NCBI GenBank assembly: GCA_964595365.1 | Contig: CAZQQC010000032.1 | Span: 1 to 23,248, forward strand | Length of the DNA: 23,248 nt | Origin: Fen-1258 sp964595365 | GTDB taxonomy: Bacteria > Bacteroidota > Ignavibacteria > Ignavibacteriales > Melioribacteraceae | Direction of reading: 5' to 3' | In this document: positions 8,916-16,264 of the stretch, piece after piece | Numbering within the stretch: position 1 is the first letter of the stretch | Layout of the letters: each line of letters opens with the position of its first letter | The notes under the pieces: model-generated | What the model was told of the DNA's origin: nothing | Database searches by the model: none | What the model saw: only the letters and a program-made list of their open reading frames with translations | Made by a program: the position numbers and the translations under genes

Positions 8916-10424
8916 TTAATTGCCGCCGGATTCAATTAACTTCCGCAACGCTTTCTTTAGCTCTTCGTCACGAATTTTTTTTTCGTATTCAACGGGCGCT
9001 GCAACTCTTTCGGCACAATCTCTGATGTTACAGCGTTCACACGTATCGTTTACAATAACCGAAGGTATTTCCGGATCGTTGCAGAAATTTATTTTTTTTC
9101 GGACTTCATCATTTAGTAAAATGCCAAGCGTTACGCTGAAATTCGTGTTTTCAAGGAAAGATGATTTTTTTGCAATCGTTATTGTAAGAAATTCATTTTG
9201 TGTATTTACAAAAGTTGATTTCTGAATCGATGCGACTGTTTCGCCGGTTTGACTTGCATCATGCTGAATATTCTCCAGCTTTTTTAATGCCTTTATCGAG
9301 ACCCATCTTCTGCAGTAATGTTCGTTTATCTGATATCCGCCGGGATTTTCGCTGATATTCAGCCGCAACTCTTTCTGGAGGGAATATTTGTCCGAATTAA
9401 TTTTCGAATTGAACCGCAAAAAGAAAAAACTGAAAATGTTGAAATATTTCGGCAGCAAATTTGTAATTCTTTGAAAAAACATCTCGATGGAAGCGTTGTA
9501 TTTACCCAGTATCGAAAGAAAAGCTTCGGCATTCCACTTTTCAGAAGAGAAAAATTTAGATAGTTCTTCAATTAGAGATTCTCTCTTTATCATCAATGCA
9601 GTTGCAAAGTATGAAGCTTTGAAGTTGTTTAGCAATTCGTCGAAGGAGTTTAAACTTATATCGGAGTAAATATGCGACCGGTCTTTGATATTCAAATAGT
9701 TATATGCAATTTCCTTTCCGAGTATAAATGATTTCTGATACGGAAAAAGTTTTTGATTAAGTAAGACTTTTTTTGTCTTTGAATCGATAATATGTACACC
9801 GCGAATAGAACCGAACTCGGGATACTCCGTTAAAGTTTTTTCATCAATCGTAAAATGAAATTTATCTACAAGTATCTTCGATAGCGTTTCAAGATTTATT
9901 GTGCTGATTGAGTCTAATTCAAATTTTGAACAGAACCCATCAACAACATTTTCCAATTCCGGAAAATAATTTTCGTTCAACTCTTTATATGTCTGGATTG
10001 CCGTTTTGCTAAAATTATTTTGACTAAGTTCGGAATTTTTCGCCATCTCTATCAATGTTGCAACCAGGGCGCTTAACTGAAGCGGCGCCTGTGATATCTG
10101 CAGCAAGACTTTATTTATATCAATACCGTAATGGTCTAACGGCAGTTGTTCCAGAATGTTTGATTCGAGCAAATCGCCTATTGGAGCCAGGTTCTTTGTG
10201 AGTTTCAACGAAACTAAACTGTCGTATGTTACCTGAAGAGTGTGGGCAAGCAATGCAATCTTATCTGCTTTCGGGTATTTCTTGCCGTTCTCAATTTCAT
10301 TCAAGTAAGAAATTGACAACGAACTTTTCTTTGCAAGTTCGGAAAGAGATAATCCTTTTTCCTGGCGAAGCTGTTTCAGTTTCAAACCAAAGATCAATCT
10401 GATTTTCCAATCCGGCAGTTTCAT
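8916..10424 (-). CDS. XRE-family regulator of the PrpR/RamB/ScfR type, likely acyl-CoA-responsive
   Basis: A 502-residue DNA-binding regulator. Residues 11-68 are an XRE helix-turn-helix (LSLSELAKKSSLSISYLNEIENGKKYP). The middle resembles an ImmA/IrrE-like domain, but the usual HExxH position reads KEIAY near 237-241, so peptidase activity is unlikely. The C-terminus has the short-chain fatty acyl regulator signature: C371 in HYCRRW plus C462, C465 and C470 in CERCNIRDCAER. By analogy with mycobacterial PrpR, which holds a 4Fe-4S cluster and senses acyl-CoA, these four cysteines may bind a cluster. The gene is divergent from the fatty-acid operon, with 54 bases between start codons, so it probably controls that operon and itself. 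AGGAAG at 10431-10436 is a good ribosome-binding site supporting this start. Family assignment is fairly sure; ligand and direction of regulation are inferred. Confidence 0.82.
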   Translation of the reverse strand: MKLPDWKIRLIFGLKLKQLRQEKGLSLSELAKKSSLSISYLNEIENGKKYPKADKIALLAHTLQVTYDSLVSLKLTKNLAPIGDLLESNILEQLPLDHYGIDINKVLLQISQAPLQLSALVATLIEMAKNSELSQNNFSKTAIQTYKELNENYFPELENVVDGFCSKFELDSISTINLETLSKILVDKFHFTIDEKTLTEYPEFGSIRGVHIIDSKTKKVLLNQKLFPYQKSFILGKEIAYNYLNIKDRSHIYSDISLNSFDELLNNFKASYFATALMIKRESLIEELSKFFSSEKWNAEAFLSILGKYNASIEMFFQRITNLLPKYFNIFSFFFLRFNSKINSDKYSLQKELRLNISENPGGYQINEHYCRRWVSIKALKKLENIQHDASQTGETVASIQKSTFVNTQNEFLTITIAKKSSFLENTNFSVTLGILLNDEVRKKINFCNDPEIPSVIVNDTCERCNIRDCAERVAAPVEYEKKIRDEELKKALRKLIESGGN

Positions 10425-10478
10425 AAATTTCTTCCTAAAACCTACTTAACTTAGTAAAAATTAAGATATTTTACCCAA
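10425..10478. promoter_or_regulatory. Divergent promoter/operator region of the fatty-acid regulator and operon
   Basis: The 54-base gap between the regulator and acyl-CoA ligase start codons must carry control sites for both, unless the ligase starts further in. It contains CTTAA (10445-10449) and TTAAG (10461-10465), a short AT-rich inverted repeat, within a run of A and T. That is a candidate operator but too weak to assert. The minus-strand ribosome-binding site AGGAAG lies at 10431-10436. No plus-strand ribosome-binding site is visible before 10479. Confidence 0.45.
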
Positions 10479-12386
10479 ATGTACTGGCAAAAATTCATTA
10501 TCGGCGAAAATTCGCTTGCTACTTTGATCCCAGCTAATTATTTTCATTCCGGAAACATTAATCATAAAAAAACGGAAGGGGACTTGAATAAACCAGAACT
10601 TAATCAGAACAGGTTGATTGACCTAATACCGTATCAACTTAACCATTACCCAAGCGCTGTTGCTTTGTCGGACAAAGTTACCGGCGAGTGGAGAAAATAC
10701 AGCACCGCAGAAGTTCGAACAATTATTGATAAAGTAAGTCTTGGTCTGCTCAAATTTGGAATTAATCCCGGCGACAGGGTCGCCATAATTTCCAGGAATA
10801 GAGTTGAATGGAATTTTGTTGATCTTGGAATTTTACAAATGGGTGGAATTGTGGTACCTCTTTATCCGAACATAAGCGAAGACGATTATGTTTTTATTTT
10901 TGACGATGCCGAAATCGGAATTGCGTTTGTAGAAGATCTTGAATTATACAAGAAGGTTAGAAATGTCAGCAAAAAAATAAAAACAAAAGTGGAAGCAGTA
11001 TTCACATTCAATCAAATTGAAAAGATTCCCCACTGGTCGGAGATAACCAATATTGCCGACGAGTCATTCATGCCCCGGCTTGAAGAAATTAAAAAAGGAA
11101 TTACAGAAAAAAATCTTGCAACAATTATTTACACTTCGGGCACAACGGGAAGACAAAAGGGAGTAATGCTCACTCACTTGAACATTATGAGTAATGTGAA
11201 CTCGCTCACCCGGGTTATGCCGATCCAGCTTTTCAAACGAACGATAAGCTTTCTTCCTCTCTGCCATATTTTTGAAAGAACCGCAGTTTATTTTTATATA
11301 ATTATCGGAGCTGCGGTCAATTATCCTCAAAGCTTAGATACACTTGGTGAAAACATAAAAGAAGTTAAACCTCACTTTTTTATTACTGTGCCGCGCCTTC
11401 TCGAGAAAGTGTTTGAAAAAATAATGGCGGAAGGTTACAAACTAAATCTGGTGAAGAAAGCAATTTTTGGCTGGGCAGTTAACTTAGCAAATCATTACGA
11501 TCACCGGGGAAAAAATAATTGGTTCTATAATTTTAGATTATTCTTTGCCAGAAAGATTGTTTTTGTAAAATGGATTGCCGGTCTCGGTGGAGAAATCAAA
11601 GGTATTGTTAGCGGATCGGCTTCGTTGCAACCGCGGTTGGCAAGAATTTTTACAGGCGCAGGAATTCCGATTGTTGAAGGATACGGCTTAACCGAAACTT
11701 CCCCGGTTCTAACCTGTAATCGTTTCGAAAAAAACGGTAATTATTTTGGCACTGTTGGTAAACCTATTCCGGATGTTTCGATTAAAATTTCGGAACAAGG
11801 AGAAATTTTAGCAAAAGGCCCGAATGTTATGTCAAGCTATTACCAAAATCCGGAAGCGACAAAACTTGCAATCGATGAAGAAGGATGGTTTCATACTGGA
11901 GACACAGGAGAAATTATTGGCGACGGTTACCTGAGAATTACCGGCAGACTAAAAGAAATTTTCAAGACCAGCGGCGGAAAATTTATTGCGCCGGCACCAA
12001 TCGAAAACAAAATGAAGGAATCGTTCTTTATCGAACACATTATGGTGATTGGCGAAAACAGGAAATTTGCAGCTGCAATCATTCAGCCTCATTTTGAATT
12101 TATACGCAAATGGAGTAAGGGAAAGAAAATGGAGTTTACTCTTCGTGAGGATATTGTGAACTCACAAGAGGTGAAAGACCGTATCTGGAAAGATGTACTG
12201 AAAAAAAATAAACGGTTCGGGCATATCGAACAGATAAAAAAGATTGCAATTGTATCCGACCTTTGGGGTGTGGAAACAGGAGAACTAACCCCGACACTCA
12301 AAGTAAAAAGAAAAATTCTTGCTGAAAAATATAAAGATCTAATCGAAAAAATTTACGATGAATCAGTTACAAGCAACGTTTTATAA
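10479..12386 (+). CDS. fadD: Long-chain acyl-CoA synthetase (AMP-forming)
   Basis: Activates fatty acids to acyl-CoA using ATP and CoA through an acyl-adenylate, the entry step of beta-oxidation. Its 635 residues carry the adenylate-forming motifs in order: YTSGTTGRQKGV (218-229), GYGLTETSP (401-409), GWFHTGDTGEI (469-479), GYLRITGRLKEIFKTSGGK (483-501), and a C-terminal lysine-rich segment (KVKRKIL). It resembles the eukaryote-like long-chain ligases (COG1022) more than E. coli FadD, so the symbol is functional. The start is uncertain. The ATG at 10479 has no ribosome-binding site and adds about 40 unconserved residues. A TTG at 10584 follows GGAAGGGG and begins nearer the conserved region. 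It is first in the plus-strand fatty-acid operon, divergent from the regulator; fadN follows after 49 bases. Confidence 0.9.
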   Translation: MYWQKFIIGENSLATLIPANYFHSGNINHKKTEGDLNKPELNQNRLIDLIPYQLNHYPSAVALSDKVTGEWRKYSTAEVRTIIDKVSLGLLKFGINPGDRVAIISRNRVEWNFVDLGILQMGGIVVPLYPNISEDDYVFIFDDAEIGIAFVEDLELYKKVRNVSKKIKTKVEAVFTFNQIEKIPHWSEITNIADESFMPRLEEIKKGITEKNLATIIYTSGTTGRQKGVMLTHLNIMSNVNSLTRVMPIQLFKRTISFLPLCHIFERTAVYFYIIIGAAVNYPQSLDTLGENIKEVKPHFFITVPRLLEKVFEKIMAEGYKLNLVKKAIFGWAVNLANHYDHRGKNNWFYNFRLFFARKIVFVKWIAGLGGEIKGIVSGSASLQPRLARIFTGAGIPIVEGYGLTETSPVLTCNRFEKNGNYFGTVGKPIPDVSIKISEQGEILAKGPNVMSSYYQNPEATKLAIDEEGWFHTGDTGEIIGDGYLRITGRLKEIFKTSGGKFIAPAPIENKMKESFFIEHIMVIGENRKFAAAIIQPHFEFIRKWSKGKKMEFTLREDIVNSQEVKDRIWKDVLKKNKRFGHIEQIKKIAIVSDLWGVETGELTPTLKVKRKILAEKYKDLIEKIYDESVTSNVL

Positions 12387-12435
12387 ATCACCAGAACAAA
12401 TTTCATAACTAAATCAAAAATATTTGAGACTTAAT

Positions 12436-14841
12436 ATGAACAGAAGAATCAAAAATGTAGCGGTACTCGGATCCGGAGTAATGGGCTCGCGCATTGCATG
12501 TCATTTTGCAAATATCGGCTGCTCGGTTTTCCTGCTGGATATTGTTCCTGATAAACTGACGGACGATGAAAACAGGAAAGGACAAACTCTTGATAAACCC
12601 GAGGTACGAAACAGAATTGCCAACACAAATTTGCTAAGTGTAATAAAGGCAAGTCCGGAACCGCTTTATCATGCTTCGTTTGCATCGCGAATCAAATGTG
12701 GAAATTTTGATGACAATATGGAGTGGATCAAAAATTGCGATTGGGTGATTGAAGCCGTAGTTGAAAATCTTGATATCAAAAAGAAAGTATTTGAGAAAGT
12801 TGAAAAATTTCGAACTGCGGGAACGCTGATCACAACAAACACTTCGGGAATACCTATCAATTCTATGCTTGAAGGAAGAAGCGAAGATTTTCAGAAGCAT
12901 TTTTGCGGCGTTCATTTTTTCAATCCACCGCGCTATTTACCTCTGATGGAAATTATTCCAACCGCTAAAACTCAAAAGGAAATTGTTGAATTCCTGATGG
13001 AGTACGGCAATTTGTTTTTGGGCAAGACACCCGTTCTTTGCAAAGATACGCCTGCATTTATTGCAAACCGAATCGGCGTCTTCAGCATGATGGCAGTTTT
13101 CAAACTAATGAAAGAATTGGGTTTGAAAATTTCGGAGATCGATACTCTGACCGGACCGATAACAGGGAAGCCGAAATCCGCAACATTTAGAACGGCTGAT
13201 GTTGTCGGTATCGATACGCTGGTAAAAGTTGCAAGCAATGTTTACAAAGATTGTCCGAACGATGAAGAAAGGGAAATTTTTCAAATTCCGGATTACGTTG
13301 ACAAACTCGTAAAAAATGATTGGCTTGGCGATAAAACCGGACAAGGATTTTATAAAAAAGTTAAAACCGGCGAAGGGAAAAAAGAAATTTTCGAATTGAA
13401 TATTGATACCTTCGAATATGAAGTGCAGACAAAAACAAAATTTGCTTCGGTTACTGCGGCGAAACAAGTGGATAACTTAAAAGAGAGAATCAAACAATTA
13501 ACATTATCGAAAGACAAAGCAGGAGAGTTTCTGAAAAAACTTTCGTTTATGATCTTCCGCTATTCGTCAAACCGCGTTCCGGAAATTGCGGATGAGATCT
13601 ACAAAATAGACGATGCACTGCGCGCGGGATTCGGATGGGAATTGGGACCGTTCGACACGTGGGACGCACTTGGTCTCGAAAAATCCGTTCATGCAATGGA
13701 AGAAGCAAGTCTTAAACCGGCAAAATGGGTTTACGATATGCTTGCCAAAGGTTTTAATTCGTTCTACAAAATTCAAGATGGTGTTAAACAATATTACGAT
13801 ACGGTTTCCGGTTCGTATAAAAAAATTCCCGGCAGAGAAAGTTTTATAATTCTCGATAACTGCCGCGCCAATCAGCCCGTCTGGAAAAATGCAGGTGCCA
13901 CACTTCATGATACCGGCGATGGAGTTTTGAATCTCGAATTTCAAACCAAGATGAACACAATTGGTTCCGAAATTTTGGAAGCGATTAACAAATCAATCGA
14001 AATCGCCGAAAAAAATTTCGAAGGATTGGTAATTGGAAACGACGGCGCAAATTTTTCTGCGGGTGCTAATCTTGCAATGATGTTTATGCTTGCAACCGAA
14101 CAGGAGTACGATGAAATAGATTTAGCAGTTAGAACATTTCAGAATTCAACTATGCGCTGCCGCTACTCGAGCATTCCTGTCGTTGCAGCACCGCATGGAT
14201 TAACGCTTGGCGGCGGTTGCGAAGTCTGTCTTCACTCTGATAAAGTTGTTGCCGGTGCCGAGACATACATAGGACTTGTTGAAGTCGGAGTTGGAATTAT
14301 TCCGGCAGGCGGCGGATCAAAAGAAATGACTATGCGAGCGGCAGACAAATTGGTGGAAGGTGCACTCGATTTTCCGGAACTTCAAAATAATTTTCTTGCC
14401 ATTGCTCAAGCAAAGGTTGCAACCAGCGCATACAAAGCTTTCGAGCTTGGAATTTTCAAGAACGGACGCGATACGTACGTGATGAATCAAAACAGCGTTA
14501 TCGCTGAAGCAAAAAAAGCTGTGATCGAATTATCGAATCGTGGTTACACAAAACCAACTATTAGAGAAGACATTCGTGTACTCGGTAGATCGGGGCTTTC
14601 TACACTTTTGCTCGGAGCGTTTTCATTTTTCAATGCAAAATATATCAGCGAACACGATAGAAAGATTGCAGAGAAACTTGCCTACGTTATGTGCGGCGGT
14701 GATCTGACAGCACCAACTTTGGTTTCGGAACAATATCTTCTCGATCTCGAACGTGAAGCGTTCTTAAGTCTGATAGGCGAGAAGAAAACGATGGAAAGAA
14801 TTCAAAGCATTTTAACAACAGGTAAACCGTTAAGAAATTAG
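12436..14841 (+). CDS. fadN: FadN-type 3-hydroxyacyl-CoA dehydrogenase / enoyl-CoA hydratase
   Basis: A bifunctional beta-oxidation enzyme that hydrates trans-2-enoyl-CoA and oxidises 3-hydroxyacyl-CoA with NAD. The 801 residues place the dehydrogenase first, the reverse of E. coli FadB but the same as B. subtilis FadN. The NAD-binding motif is GSGVMG at 12-17. H160 (VHFFNPP) and E172 (MEIIP) are the expected dehydrogenase catalytic pair, and NTSG and ANRIG are also present. The dehydrogenase C-terminal domain spans roughly 205-410. The C-terminal hydratase carries NFSAGANLAM (539-548), GLTLGGGCE with E596, and GLVEVGVGIIPAGGG with E616, so both crotonase glutamates are kept. I chose the ATG at 12436, because a TTG four codons earlier adds nothing conserved. 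It lies 49 bases after fadD. The 135-base gap to fadA contains repeat copy B. Confidence 0.93.
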   Translation: MNRRIKNVAVLGSGVMGSRIACHFANIGCSVFLLDIVPDKLTDDENRKGQTLDKPEVRNRIANTNLLSVIKASPEPLYHASFASRIKCGNFDDNMEWIKNCDWVIEAVVENLDIKKKVFEKVEKFRTAGTLITTNTSGIPINSMLEGRSEDFQKHFCGVHFFNPPRYLPLMEIIPTAKTQKEIVEFLMEYGNLFLGKTPVLCKDTPAFIANRIGVFSMMAVFKLMKELGLKISEIDTLTGPITGKPKSATFRTADVVGIDTLVKVASNVYKDCPNDEEREIFQIPDYVDKLVKNDWLGDKTGQGFYKKVKTGEGKKEIFELNIDTFEYEVQTKTKFASVTAAKQVDNLKERIKQLTLSKDKAGEFLKKLSFMIFRYSSNRVPEIADEIYKIDDALRAGFGWELGPFDTWDALGLEKSVHAMEEASLKPAKWVYDMLAKGFNSFYKIQDGVKQYYDTVSGSYKKIPGRESFIILDNCRANQPVWKNAGATLHDTGDGVLNLEFQTKMNTIGSEILEAINKSIEIAEKNFEGLVIGNDGANFSAGANLAMMFMLATEQEYDEIDLAVRTFQNSTMRCRYSSIPVVAAPHGLTLGGGCEVCLHSDKVVAGAETYIGLVEVGVGIIPAGGGSKEMTMRAADKLVEGALDFPELQNNFLAIAQAKVATSAYKAFELGIFKNGRDTYVMNQNSVIAEAKKAVIELSNRGYTKPTIREDIRVLGRSGLSTLLLGAFSFFNAKYISEHDRKIAEKLAYVMCGGDLTAPTLVSEQYLLDLEREAFLSLIGEKKTMERIQSILTTGKPLRN

Positions 14842-14842
14842 C

Positions 14843-14936
14843 TGATGTTACGCAAGGTTTAGGCTTAACAAACTGTTTTAGAGAAAGTATTCATTTTACA
14901 GTTTTTCCATTGTAGAACGAACCTTGTTTAATACGA
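14843..14936 (+). repeat. Dispersed MITE-like element, copy B
   Basis: This element starts 1 base after the fadN stop codon and fills most of the gap to fadA. It matches the minus strand at 5194-5291 nearly end to end. Terminal inverted repeats are CAAGGTT (14853-14859) and AACCTTG (14920-14926). An inner 7-base pair, AAACTGT (14870-14876) and ACAGTTT (14898-14904), gives a nested hairpin. Copy A has a different sequence in its inner arms but also pairs. As it sits inside an operon it will be transcribed, and could affect mRNA processing, stability or fadA expression. Confidence 0.65.
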
Positions 14937-14976
14937 GAAATTAATTAAGAATAATTCAAACAATAAAAGAAAAATT

Positions 14977-16152
14977 ATGAAAGATACGTACATAGTAGCT
15001 GGATACAGATCCGCCGTTGCAAAAGCTAAAAGAGGCGGATTCAAAAATTACCGCCCGGATGATTTAGCTGCAGATGTAATTAAATATTTGATTAGCAAAG
15101 TTCCGCAGCTCGATCCGCAGCGCGTTGATGATTTAATAGTTGGCAACGCCGTTCCCGAAGCCGAACAGGGTTTGCAGATTGGAAGAATGATTTCGTTGCT
15201 GAGTCTGCCACAGCGGGTTCCAGGAATGACTGTGAACCGTTATTGCGCTTCAGGAGTTGAAGCGATCTCAATTGCATTTTCGAAAATCAGATCCGGATTT
15301 GCAGATTGCATAATTGCAGGTGGAACGGAATCGATGTCGCTGGTTCCAACAACAGGCTGGAAACTTGCACCGAATTATAACATTGCAAAAAATAACCCCG
15401 ATTATTATTTGGGAATGGGATTAACAGCAGAAGAAGTTGCTCGCGATTATAAGATTTCACGCCAGGATCAGGATGAGTTTTCGTATAACTCGCACATAAA
15501 AGCTGTCAACGCAATCAAGCAGAAATTCTTCAAAGATGAGATTGTTCCCGTCGAAGTAGAAGAAGTTTTTCTTGCAAATGGAAAAAAGAAAACTAAAAAA
15601 TATGTTGTTGACACTGATGAAGGTCCGCGAGCCGATACAACTATTGAAGCTCTGGCAAAATTGAAACCGGCATTTGCAGCCGGAGGAACAGTTACTGCCG
15701 GCAATGCATCGCAAGTTTCCGATGGCGCTGCGTTTGTGCTTGTAATGTCGGGTGAATTTGCGAAAGAACTAAATCTGAAACCGATCGCTGTTCTGAAAGC
15801 TTATACACTCGAAGGAGTTGAACCAAGAATAATGGGGATCGGTCCTGTCAAGGCAATTCCAAAAGCTCTCAAGCAAGCCGGTATGAATCTGAACGATCTT
15901 GATCTGATCGAACTAAATGAAGCATTTGCGTCGCAGTCGCTGGCTGTTATTCGAGAAGCCGGATTGGATACATCGAAAGTAAATGTGAATGGCGGCGCAA
16001 TTGCGTTAGGCCATCCGCTCGGGTGCACCGGTGCAAAATTAACTGTTCAGGTGCTTAACGAATTGAGAAGAAGAAAAAAGAAATACGGAATGGTTACCGC
16101 ATGCATCGGCGGCGGTCAGGGTGTTGCGGCAATTTATGAACTGCTGAACTAA
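14977..16152 (+). CDS. fadA: Acetyl-CoA acyltransferase (3-ketoacyl-CoA thiolase)
   Basis: Catalyses thiolytic cleavage of 3-ketoacyl-CoA to acetyl-CoA and a shortened acyl-CoA, the last step of each beta-oxidation cycle. The 391 residues match normal thiolase length. The nucleophile is C90 in NRYCASG. The second-half motifs are NEAFA (314-318), GHPLGCTGA with H346, and C376 in TACIGGGQG, completing the Cys-His-Cys set. It follows fadN, separated by a repeat element, and precedes fadE, the same order as fadN-fadA-fadE in Bacillus. A biosynthetic acetoacetyl-CoA thiolase cannot be excluded from motifs alone, but the operon context favours degradation. The start codon has only a purine-rich run (AAAGAAAAA) before it, and the conserved N-terminus begins at once. 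Confidence 0.93.
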   Translation: MKDTYIVAGYRSAVAKAKRGGFKNYRPDDLAADVIKYLISKVPQLDPQRVDDLIVGNAVPEAEQGLQIGRMISLLSLPQRVPGMTVNRYCASGVEAISIAFSKIRSGFADCIIAGGTESMSLVPTTGWKLAPNYNIAKNNPDYYLGMGLTAEEVARDYKISRQDQDEFSYNSHIKAVNAIKQKFFKDEIVPVEVEEVFLANGKKKTKKYVVDTDEGPRADTTIEALAKLKPAFAAGGTVTAGNASQVSDGAAFVLVMSGEFAKELNLKPIAVLKAYTLEGVEPRIMGIGPVKAIPKALKQAGMNLNDLDLIELNEAFASQSLAVIREAGLDTSKVNVNGGAIALGHPLGCTGAKLTVQVLNELRRRKKKYGMVTACIGGGQGVAAIYELLN

Positions 16153-16162
16153 GTCACTGCAT

Positions 16163-16213
16163 TCCGGTTGTTGGTGGATAGAATTATTCTATGTCATTTA
16201 GAAAACAACCGGA
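16163..16213 (+). other. Nested hairpin between fadA and fadE
   Basis: TCCGGTTGTT (16163-16172) and AACAACCGGA (16204-16213) are perfect 10-base complements. Between them, ATAGAAT and ATTCTAT (16178-16192) form a second stem. No T-run follows on the plus strand, so it does not look like an intrinsic terminator. It is more likely an mRNA processing or stability structure, or a repeat remnant. It begins 11 bases after the fadA stop codon. Confidence 0.5.
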
Positions 16214-16264
16214 TGGCACCGGAACTAAGTAATTAATTATTTCAAAAATAAAAAAGTGAACAAC

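Noticed and set aside
8916..10424. ImmA-like domain as an active metalloprotease that would make this a phage-type regulator
   Set aside because: The HExxH motif is replaced by KEIAY, and the C-terminal cysteine signature places it with metabolic acyl-responsive regulators; no phage genes are nearby.
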